64,000 nt of DNA from Ampullaceana balthica (lineage: Eukaryota; Mollusca; Gastropoda; Lymnaeidae): NCBI GenBank assembly GCA_944989445.1, contig CALYLW010000741.1, forward strand, positions 186,001 through 250,000, written 5' to 3'. The position numbers and the translations under genes were made by a program. Within the stretch, counting starts at the first letter, position 1, and each line of letters starts with the position of its first letter. Below the pieces are notes generated by a model, which did not search any database, was not told the DNA's origin, and saw only the letters and a program-made list of their open reading frames with translations. Positions 47,804 through 61,970 of this stretch are shown here, one piece after another.

Positions 47804-49528
47804 AATGTGCTTTGGACTACTATATAAAAGTATAGCACAAGCAAGATCAAGAAGTAAAAACAAATGAATTATGTATATGAATGCAATACAGAGCATTCAG
47901 GTTTGAAGAATGTCATCCAATATGCTGGCAACAGTAATAAAACATTGTTGATATTGGTTTTAATATTTTTTTGTTTATTGATTTGAATTGTCTCAAATTT
48001 TTATAAAATTATCCATCTGTCCATTACAGAGGTTTTTTCCCCTGAGCATTTAGCAAGGCTTATTATTACAAAAGTTTGCATCATTTTAAACAAAAATAGT
48101 GATGAAAACTTTTGAAAGATTTATGGTCAACAAAATTTCAATTATTTTTTTATTCATAATAATTAATTTAGTAATTTCAAACTGCTCTAGGAATATTATT
48201 AGTGTTTGATTTTGAAAGCCATTATAAATATATGACCTAATTTGAAACCAACATTATTCTAAAAGGAATAAATCATTTCTTACTAAGATATATATCTATT
48301 TATATGCACAAATAATTTTAAAATATCATTTTCCCTAAAATGCAAATTACCCCTGGCATCATTTCATAATCTTCAACTTATTATTATTTTTTTTAATTGT
48401 TCAATATTTACAACATAAATAAATTAGCTATGAAAATTTAGTATTAATTAGTATGATCTCATTTTGAAACATTCTTAGAACAATACAGAATGTTTAATAA
48501 TTTTATTATTCTCATTACAGTATTTATCTCAGTACAGTACAAACATTTAAAATATATCATACAAACATAATTAAGTACAGTGGTAGTATTAATGATTTAA
48601 TTCATATTTAATCAAAACTGAACATACAAATGTCAGTAAGAGAAAAAAAAGGTGAGAAATTACGTGGGTATTAAAACATTTTTTAATTTAAAAAAAAGTG
48701 TGTATGTTACTATTGCATTCCCATTTCTTTTTTGAAGAAAAAACAAATTCAATTAAAAATAATGATGAATGCTGACAAGTCCTGACATACCAGAAAATAC
48801 GTAGTATAGCACACATGACTTGTACCTAGTGAAAATAAATAAGCATTTCATATTTTCCCATTAAATGGGACAAACTGGGATGCAAAGTCAAAAGGGAAGG
48901 TCCAGAAGTCACCAAACATGTCTGGGTTCACTCCAAAAGTTTAAGGGTTTTAATTACTGCATTATTTAACATTTTCATTTAAAATTCACCTTACTAGTTT
49001 CTTATTGTCATTATACTTTGTTCTTCAGCTACAAACCCTCCCCCCCCCATTATTAATTCAGTAGGTGTCACAAGACTGATTAATATAAAACTATGGCTAT
49101 ATGACTATTTTCTAAACATCACCTGAAATTAATTTATATGTTTTTATCCTTTATTGTTTCATCCCCCAACACCACTGCAAAAAAAAACCCCTAACTTTTA
49201 CCAAGTTCATGAATTTAGAAAAACAAAATTCAGCTTTGATATGTTCATAATCACAACTGGTGCAGCTGAAAGCAATTAGCCAGGTGGATGGAAAACAGTA
49301 AAGATGATGGAAAAGATATGATTTTTTGTTTTTTGTAACTCCAGACTTGGAACAGCCAGATAGTCTTCAAGATACAACTATTGTATTACAAAAAATGCAC
49401 ATGCCCCAGCTTAAAATTCATTAAAAAAATTAAAACAAGGAAGGTTTTATTTAAAGTGGTTATGGGGAAATCAATAAGCCAACTGCACTAAATCATTTTT
49501 AATCTTATATGAACTAGCAATATATAGA
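47804..49528. other. MRPS9 3' UTR and intergenic gap
   Basis: The MRPS9 3' UTR probably ends shortly after the AATAAA at 47936. The rest, up to the foldback element at 49537, is A+T-rich with no recognised gene, RNA or repeat end. The next gene, TMEM50, is convergent with MRPS9. Confidence 0.55.
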
Positions 49529-49536
49529 ATCATCTC

Positions 49537-50192
49537 GGTAAACCTGCAGTTTTTACACATATCTTATTTCAAAGCTAAATTTAATTTTCTCGTGAGAACT
49601 TACGTTTTTAATTTATTAAATGCATTAATATATGTTATATTTTAGCTATTATAGCACTAATTTGTAAGTTTTATTAATTGCTAAGGCTTTTTTCAGCCCT
49701 TAAAGCTACATAATCGGAGTGGGATGCATCCATTTTGTTTATGTATTACTCTACTTGCTGAGTTGTCACAGTAAGATGCCAAATGGAAATTTCTCACTTA
49801 CAAAAAAAAATAATAATAATAAGAATCAAACGTCTAGTAACGAAATAAAAAATGAAATTGTCTTTAAAATATTTATTTATCTTCTGAGAACATGAAAATA
49901 GATGAAAAATACCTTTTAAAAACATTTTCAGTCACTAAATTTATTTTAGCATGGGTCGAGCCAGTTAAAAAACATCTGGCTAGGTAAACAAAATGGACGT
50001 ATCGTGACCAGATGTATGATATAGAGCCGAAAAAATGCCTTAGAAATTAAAAAGACGTACAAATTAGCACTGTAATTGTAATAGCTTAAATACAACATAT
50101 AATAATGCATTTAATAAATTAAAAACTTAAGTTCTCACGAAAAATTTAATTTTGCTTTGAAATAATATACATGTAGAAACTGCAGGATTACC
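49537..50192. mobile_element. Foldback hAT-like element, copy 3, with target duplication
   Basis: 656 bp with long inverted arms: GGTAAACCTGCAG at the left, CTGCAGGATTACC at the right, and CTCGTGAGAACTTACG / TTAAGTTCTCACG within. Perfect 8-bp duplication ATCATCTC at 49529-49536 and 50193-50200. The core is inverted relative to copies 1 and 2, so it inserted in the opposite orientation. Lies in the 3' flank of TMEM50. Confidence 0.88.
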
Positions 50193-50448
50193 ATCATCTC
50201 CATTTCTAAAAATGATCAATTTTCTACATATATTAAAAGACCTTGTGCCAGCATTGATACACAGTTATCAAAAAATGTGGAAAATGTCATTAAGCTCATT
50301 TTTTATGAGTATTTTTTATTTAAATATTCACAAATAAAGCAGACCTGTACCGAGAATCTTGTATTTATACAAGATTATTTGATAACTGAGCTCAAAGAGA
50401 GATTGTGTTCCAAGCATAAATATACAACAGAATCTTTCTGCTGGTTGA

Positions 50449-55182
<4,734 letters not shown>

Positions 55183-56024
55183 GGTTGAAACTACCTGGTG
55201 TCACTTTCTGTATGATCTAGATTTTATATTAAATAAAAGTTAAATAAATAAGTATAATTTTAATTAATGTTTATATAATTTAGTACAATACTATTTAATA
55301 CAGCATTGGCTCTATCCTTGAAAGTTTTAAAAATCTTACAAACACTCATAGGTCTTGTCAATGTAATAATTAACTAGAAACCAGAGACTAGGGCCAGATG
55401 CCAAGGTGAAAGGGTGACTGAAAGGTAAACATTTTAAAGTCAGATATTTTCAAAACAAAATAATAGTGTAGCAGTGTGTGTACTGTAAAAAACTGCAAGA
55501 AAGGCCTATCAGTATTGGTGATTGGCCAATCTATAAAAATCATTATCATCTTCATTTATTATTTATTAGATCCTTGTGACCTAAACTTAAGAAAGAGACA
55601 GTAAAATAAAAATCTAAAGTAAAGTGATTGACAGGCTAAATATTAAAAAGCCTATAAAATAGTTTAAATAGTTCTGTAGGCTTAACTCCATGACTCCATG
55701 AATACCCCGGTGGATATACAAATGCCTATTATTTATCAATGAATATTGGCTATAATTAGTATAATACTTTAAATAATAATTTATAATACAAATACAATGT
55801 AATAATATTTTCCACAAAAAAAATCATGCTATAAATTATAAATTAAATCATTGACAATCATTATGAATCAATGAGTCCAACAACAATGACTTGAATTTTG
55901 AATGAATCAGATCAGAATCATGTGTAACAATGAATATTGAATTGAATGAGACACAATAATAATGCAATATTAATATAAATATCTTAATCTTATCTTATCT
56001 GTTCTAGATGCTCCCACTAATCTT
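55183..56024. other. TMEM50 upstream region
   Basis: Holds the TMEM50 5' UTR and promoter. A+T-rich, no further exon or repeat boundary recognised. The frame 55614-55817 has no recognised similarity. Confidence 0.45.
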
Positions 56025-56275
56025 TGTGTTTTATTTCCAAGTTAGAATTTAATTATAATGTATTGTCTTATACTTATGAATTATTATTACTTTACTGTAC
56101 TTTACTCTTTGTTCTTCTATCCTCTAGTGTTTCAAGGTTTAATGATTTAACTAACACTAATACTAATACTAATAACTAATACTAATAGTGATAGTATAGT
56201 CACTAATGCCATGGCCATAGCAATGGCAGTGTTACTCTTGTCAGTTTTGAAAATTCTGAATTCTCCAGTCTCCAG
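56025..56275 (-). repeat. Fragment of an older LINE copy, 3' part
   Basis: Matches the C-terminal coding part of the neighbouring LINE (compare 56570-56705): TTCTTCTATCCTCTAGTG, TTTCAAGGTTTAATGATTTA and CTTGTCAGTTTT are in the same order, with an extra block of TAATACTAACTA repeats. A matching upstream piece occurs beyond the other end of the full LINE at 59943-59998. Confidence 0.65.
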
Positions 56276-59200
56276 TTCTCAGTTACTAAGTATTACTACT
56301 ATTACATAGTACTACTTATCTGTTTACAGACGCTCCTTCTATACAGAAGATTATTGCGTCCTACGCTTATCTATGGTTTGTGTTTAGTCCTGCATTTTTA
56401 TTAGAGATTTAAATGTTGATAAAGTGTTGGTTTTCCTGGATTCTTCAGGCAACCCATTCCACGCCCGAATTCCGGACGGGAAGAAGGAAAACTTGTATGT
56501 GTTTGTTCTTGCATACGGAATAAGAAAGGTGTTTTTATCCTTATGTCTATCTGAGGGTTGTATTAAGTTATCTTTGTGTTGTATTTCTAAATTAGAATTA
56601 ATTGCTTTATGTATGATTACTACTTTGCTCTTGGTTCTTCTATCCTCTAGTGTTTCAAGGTTTAATGATTTAACTAATGGTGTTATTCTTGTCAGTTTTC
56701 GAATATTCTCCAGTAATGAATCTGGCAGCTCTTTTTTGAATTTGTTCTAGTTTATCAATGTTTTCTTTGGTGGATGGGTCCCATACAGAAGATGCATATT
56801 CTAGTACAGGTCTCACCAAAGTGAGGTAGCATTTTAGTTTTATATCTCTATTACATTTGTTAAAGTTTCTTTTTATAAAGCCTAAGGTTTTGTTTGATTT
56901 TTTAATAACTTCATTGACATGGGGATTCCATGATAGTTTCTCATTTATTAAGACTCCTAAGTATTTTGCATCTTTAGTTTGGGTCAGTTCTTTTCCATGA
57001 ATGTAATATTTTGAATTTATTTGTTTCTTTTTCTTTGTTACTCTTAACAGTTGACACTTTTCTGGGTGGAAAGACATACTCCAGTTAGTTTCCCATTTTA
57101 TCAATTCATCTAAGTCTTTTTGTAAAATTTTGCTATCTTGTTCTGATTTAATTGTTCTATAGATTATACAATCATCAGCAAATAACCTAACTTTTGTACC
57201 TGTTGAGATGTTGTTGGGTAAATCATTTATATAAATTAAAAAGAGTAAGGGACCTAGCACAGTTCCTTGTGGAACTCCTGAGTTAACCTTTATTGGTGCA
57301 GATTTAGATCCATTAATTATTACAGTTTGCTCCCTGCCCAAAAGGAAGTCTTGGATCCAGTGATGTAAGGAACCTGAGATTCCAAAGTAGTTAAGTTTTT
57401 TAAGTAAACTAAGGTGGTGAACTTTGTCAAATGCTTTTGAGAAGTCTAGTAATATTGTATCTATTTGATCATTTTTGTCTAAGCCTTTTGATAGTTCATC
57501 TATTAAACCTATTAATTGTGTTTCACATGATCTGTTTTTTCTAAAGCCGTGTTGATGTGGGCATAGGGCATTATATTTGTCAAGGTGGTTAACTATTCTA
57601 CTATATATTATGTGTTCTAGTAATTTACAGGTGATACTAGTAAGTGATACAGGCCTGTAATTACCAGGGTCTGATTTATCCCCTTTCTTAAAGAGTGGAG
57701 TTACGTTAGCTAATTTCCAATCCTGGGGCACTTTACCCTGGTTTAGAGAGGCTTGAAAGAGAACTACAAGGATTGGGGACAGTTCATTGCTTAGTTCTTT
57801 TAATAATCTTGCAGGCAAATCATCTGGGCCAGTAGCTTTGTTTATTTTTAAGTTTTTTAGGAGTGAATGTATACCTATCTCATCTACAGTTATGTTACCT
57901 ATTTCCTCCATTTTATTTAAATTTATTAAAACTTCCTTGTCGCCTGAGGCAGAAAAAGATGATGCAAAATATGTGTTAAGGATATTAGCTTTAGTTTCAT
58001 TATCATTATAGGTTTTATTATTTGAGCCTTTTAGTGTGGCTATTCCTGAAGGTTCCATTTTTTTAGATTTGATAAAGGACCATAAGTTTTTATTGTTATC
58101 TTTGGTAATTACATTGTTTATATATTCATTTTGGAGGTTTCGACTAAGTTTTTGTGTCAAGTGTTTAATCTTTAAGTATTTTTTGTGTATCCTATATGAA
58201 TAGGTAGCTTTATATTTCTTAAATAAGTTCTCTTTTAGTTTGCATAGCTTTTTCAATCTAGAATTGAACCAGCATTTGTTAATTTTATTTGATGTTAGTT
58301 TTGTTGGAACATTCTCATCCATTATAGTTTTTAGATTTGTTTTTATATCTTTCCAAATTTCTTCTACTGGGCTATTTGTGTTAAATTTACTTAGGAAAGT
58401 TTGTTGGAAGTTAGCCGCTGATTGGTGTAGTTTTATTGAATTACATTTATTCCAAAGATAGATTATTCTTCTAGGTATCTTATTAATTTTAGTTTTTATT
58501 GTATTGGTGACCCTAACAATATCATGGTCGGACAGTCCTGGAATTATTTTATAGTCTAACACTAGTCCTGGTCTATTTGTTAGGAATAAATCTAGTGTTT
58601 TATTTTTCCTTGTTGCTGTTTTTACTATCTGTTCTAGGTTTATGTTGTTTATAGTGTCTAAAAAGTGTTCATTAATTTCTTTGTTAGTTTGATGGTTATC
58701 AATTGTATAATTTTTCCAATTTATATCTGGAAGATTAAAGTCCCCCATAATCCATAGAACTGCATTTTTATTATTCTCTTTTATGAAAGTTAATTGACTA
58801 CAAAGATTGTTCATGTATTCTAGGTTTGTATTCGGAGGTCTATATATACTGCCTACAATAAGTGGGGATGAGTTTGGTGTAATTATTTTACAATAAATAG
58901 ACTCTATATTAAAATTTGGCTGTGTAGTAATTTCTTCAGCTATGATATTTGATTTAATTGCAAGTAGCACTCCTCCATAATTGTCTGGTCTGTCTTTCCT
59001 AAAAATATTATAATTGGTGTTTAAAATCTCAGAGTTATATATGTTGGGGTTCAACCAAGTTTCAGAACCAGCAATTATGTCTGGTTCTTCTGTTTTTATA
59101 AGTAGTTCTAAATCTGGAATTTTATTTTTTATGCTTTGGAAATTAACTATCAGTGTTTTGAGAATGTTTTGATTATTATTATTATTAGGTTTTTTATGGG

Positions 59201-59942
59201 TAATTTTATGGGTTTGTGTGGTAGGTTTCATTTTATCTATTGGTTTATTTATAAAATTATTAGCCAAAACACTGTAAGAGTTTGTGGTGATCAGGTCCGT
59301 ATAGTTAAATAAATCTGAACTGATTTGGGGCAACCCACAATGTATGCAGTGCCAAGATGCATATTTATTTCTTAGGCCTACTGCTATGTGCTTTGGTGTG
59401 TTAGTATGCAGGCATGCTATGTGGTACCATTCATTGCAGGTGTCACACTGAATGTTTCCTTGTTTGCTAGTGCATGCCTTAATACAAATTTGACATTTAG
59501 ATGATACTGGGCCTGAGAGGAGCAAAATTAGGATTAAGTGTTTTTGCCTATATCTACATGTTACATATTTTATGTTTCCATTGTTTGAAGGAGATTTCCT
59601 TAATTGTGCTTAAGATAGAGGTGTAGTCAGTGTGCTTTGTATTGTGGTGGTTTATAATTATTGATATGTTACTCTTATTTTTAGGATGTTTGTTGGTTGA
59701 CGTTAATATTAATGATAATGTCCTTAAAAGTAGTGTGGTTATTACTAAATAAGACTAAGATGAAAATTCTCATTTTCGGGTTAGTGTTAGACTAGGTTTA
59801 ATTTTAAGGCTTAACCTTAAGACTGCTACTAATTACTATTATTATTAAATATTATTACTGTTAGAATTAGTCAGTGTCATTAGTATAATTATTTTATTTA
59901 TTATTAAATTATTATATTAAATTTTAATTTTTTTTATTATTA
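56276..59942 (-). mobile_element. Near-complete PHD-EN-RT non-LTR retrotransposon (CR1/Jockey group)
   Basis: Minus-strand LINE occupying most of the TMEM50-RABL2 gap. It contains one long frame encoding PHD finger, endonuclease and reverse transcriptase (see the CDS entry) and a 3' UTR of about 100 bases that includes the 56330-56361 block shared with SINE copy 1. It is flanked by pieces of an older copy of the same family (56025-56275 and 59943-59998). Element limits are inferred from where the older copy breaks off; no target duplication was fixed. CR1, L2 and related Jockey-group families share this organisation, and I cannot choose among them by eye. Confidence 0.8.
56384..59525 (-). CDS. 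LINE polyprotein: PHD finger, endonuclease, reverse transcriptase; one frameshift
   Basis: A 951-codon frame from 59525 to 56670. The frame is open back to about 59611 but no ATG was seen upstream, so the true start is unclear. The N-terminus (residues about 11-65) is a C4HC3 PHD finger (CQICIKAC, CDTCNEWYHIAC, WHCIHCG). An APE-type endonuclease follows with NFQSIKNK, SETWLNP, GDFNLPDINW and GLSDHD. The reverse transcriptase has NYRPVSLTS, HGFRKNRSCETQL, LDFSKAFDKV, SGVPQGTVLGPLLF and the active-site FADD. The stop at 56670 is premature: an extra base in an A4 run (56696-56699 on the plus strand, TTTT) shifts the frame. The alternative frame continues about 100 codons to 56384 with the family C-terminus (FFPSGIRAWNGLPEE). 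All catalytic motifs checked are present. Confidence 0.9.
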
Positions 59943-59998
59943 GTTATGAATCTTGATTTTGTTCTGGTTCATCAATGTTTTCTTTGGTGGATGGGTCA
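59943..59998 (-). repeat. Fragment of the older LINE copy, upstream part
   Basis: TTGTTCTGGTTCATCAATG and TTTCTTTGGTGGATGGGTC match 56744-56780 of the full-length LINE. In the element's own map this piece lies just beyond the 56025-56275 fragment, so the two together flank the younger LINE. Confidence 0.65.
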
Positions 59999-60301
59999 AT
60001 AACATGCCACTAATCAATCATAATCAGTAATCATGTCACTGTCACAAAATACCCATTAAATATTTTAAAGATCACAATCACAATTACCAGCAGAAATACT
60101 CTGATTCTGATGCTACTTGATAAAAATAGTTTTGTTTGGCGATAAAGTGTTTGACTTCCTGTTATTTAATTATTTATTTAAACTTCTGAAACTGAAGTTA
60201 TAATGACGTCAGGTAAAGAATTTTGTTGCTGTGCGTGAAAATTACATTTGGTCAGTCGGAATAAATCCCACAATGCCCTATTTGCATTCTTTAGCAACAA
60301 G
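59999..60301. promoter_or_regulatory. RABL2 upstream region
   Basis: About 300 bases before the RABL2 start, with the 5' UTR and presumably the promoter. It contains AATGACGTCAGG near 60202, which includes the CRE-like core TGACGTCA. That match is to the general consensus only and its use is not shown. Confidence 0.4.
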
Positions 60302-60402
60302 ATGGCGACCAACGTTCAGCCAGACTATGATAAGCCGGGAGATGAAGGAGAAGAACGGGTGAAAATTATTTGTCTTGGTGACAGTGCTGTAGGAAAATCA
60401 AA
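60302..60402 (+). CDS. RABL2: Rab-like protein 2, first coding exon (partial gene)
   Basis: Small GTPase tied to cilia and intraflagellar transport in animals. The exon encodes 33 full codons plus two bases and ends at AAATCAAA|GTATGA, a good donor. The sequence has a short acidic lead (MATNVQPDYDKPGDEGEERV) followed by KIICLGDSAVGKS, the family's first strand and P-loop (GDSAVGKS at 26-33). RABL2 proteins share KIICLGDSAVGKSKLMERF exactly in this region, and the last codon split fits Lys. No later exon was found up to 64000, so intron 1 is at least 3.6 kb and the rest of the gene is outside the window. ATG at 60302 follows an in-frame-free CAAG context and is the first plausible start. Confidence 0.9.
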
Positions 60403-60974
60403 GTATGAATTAAAATCATTAATAAAATTTCCTTTTAGTTTCTTAAATTCATTGCAGTAATTATTTCAACGTAGTTTTCCGGCGCTCACCAGTTATCGAG
60501 TGGTGTGAGATATTTTATTATTTATAAATTAATTTAAGGAAAGCGTTATCCCCAGAATTCTGCGAATAACTTTCAACGTTATCCACAGAATTCTGCGAAT
60601 AACGTTGAACGTTATCCCCAGAATTCTGTGAATTACTCTCCACGTTGATGGGAGAATTCAGTGAACAATTCTCAAAGTTAATTTTGAGCATTATTTAGCA
60701 TTAAATCATTAAATTATATCATGTATAATGTATATCAAGTAAATTCATGATTCATGTTGATTATAATAATTATATCTGACCTGAATAAGAAAACAGTACC
60801 AGCCTTATTGTTTTTCATATTGATTTTAAGTTTATAATTATATTTTAGAATCTGTTCAGTCCACTGAGCTATTTTTATCTAGCTCACTAGTATAACTAAG
60901 TAAAGTCCATTGCGTTTTGGATATATGGTATAGGCATATAGGACAATATAATTATCATATATATATATATATAT

Positions 60975-61181
60975 GAGGGGCGCGATGGTCTAAGTGGTAG
61001 CGCACTGGACTATCGAACCGAGGCAGATCCCGAGTCGCGGGTTCGAGCCCAGGTACTGGCAAGGCCTCTGGGGCATTGTGCTGGCCACACATTCCCCTGC
61101 TCGTTAGTGGTGGCTAAAAAACTTGAGAACGCTACATTACTTGTGAACGCCCCATAGTCCATCATGGACTGGAAAGGGGGG

Positions 61182-61183
<2 letters not shown>
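60975..61183 (+). mobile_element. Second SINE family, tRNA-derived
   Basis: GAGGGGCGCGATGGTCTAAG with GTGGTAGCGCACTGG gives a tRNA-like A-box and D-arm; the B-box is GCGGGTTCGAGCCC about 50 bases later. The body continues through CCCCTGCTCGTTAGTGG to GGAAAGGGGGGTC. It is bounded by (AT)n on both sides, which may be the target and tail. It differs from the 40542 SINE outside the promoter boxes. Confidence 0.75.

Positions 61184-61241
<58 letters not shown>
61184..61241. repeat. (AT)n microsatellite, about 58 bp
   Basis: Uninterrupted AT dinucleotides directly after the SINE. The minus-strand frame here encodes a Tyr-Ile run and is not a gene. Shorter (AT)n tracts are at 25795-25818, 36163-36185 and 60955-60974. 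Confidence 0.95.
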
Positions 61242-61246
<5 letters not shown>

Positions 61247-61970
61247 GATTGGCTATTAGTACTATTATTAGTAGTAGTAGTGATAGTAATGTAGGCTTTA
61301 GGCTTAGGCAAACTAGGCAGCCGCCTAGGGCTAGGGCCTCCGATTAGTTTCATCATTATTGTCATTAATGGGGGCCTCGCACAAGAATTTTTCTATATTT
61401 ATTCTTTAATTTTTCTATTACATTTTATTTAGGGCCACCAAATTCACTTCGCCAAGGGCCTCCAATTCCCTTAGACCAGTCCTGCAGTAATATAGGTTTA
61501 CAGTCCATGACGTATTATTGGAGAATATAGGACAATATATTAATTTATAGTATAGGATAGGGTATTAGTACTATTAGTAGTAGTAGTAGTACTAGTAGTG
61601 TTAGCAATATTGGCAGTATATTCAATTGCGCCGCTACCAAGGTCGCGTCGCAGTGGGATGAACGTGAATCATTTAAATATTATGCAATAACAAAAGGTTT
61701 AAAATAGAAAAAAAAATTAATTAAAAAGAAAACATAAAAAAAGATTCCCCATCTAAAAATCGAACCCTGTAAAAAAAAATAATTTTTTTTAAAAATTCCA
61801 CTAGCGAAAATCGAACCCTGTACCACAACGTCAACTGTCCTTCACTCTACCATGCGGCCACGAAGACATGATGAATTATGAGCTTTTTAAAGTATAGAGA
61901 CCCTGGGTCTCTATAACCACAGAATTCTGGGGATAACGTTGAAAATTATTCGCAGAATTCTGGGGATAAC

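Larger units (their letters stand above)
60545..61970. mobile_element. Element with tandem-repeat inverted ends (CCCCAGAATTCTG)
   Basis: The left end holds three tandem copies of a roughly 33-base unit GTTATCCCCAGAATTCTGCG (60545-60640). The right end (61918-61970) holds two copies in the inverse orientation, ending CTGGGGATAAC. Each unit contains the palindrome CAGAATTCTG. Between them lie a SINE-like sequence, long (AT)n runs and two AAAATCGAACCCTGTA repeats. No transposase is recognisable and target duplications are unclear. It is inside RABL2 intron 1. Confidence 0.6.

Noticed and set aside
56424..56750. 108-codon plus-strand frame
   Set aside because: Antisense to the C-terminal part of the LINE protein; a shadow of its codons.
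60545..60640. CRISPR-like array of three short repeats
   Set aside because: Units are contiguous, not separated by unique spacers, recur inverted at 61918-61970, and the genome is eukaryotic.
61801..61862. Possible tRNA gene on the minus strand (GGTTCGA motif, D-arm-like TGGTAGAG)
   Set aside because: The T-arm does not pair and the same AAAATCGAACCCTGTA block occurs again 60 bases away, so it is repeat-derived.
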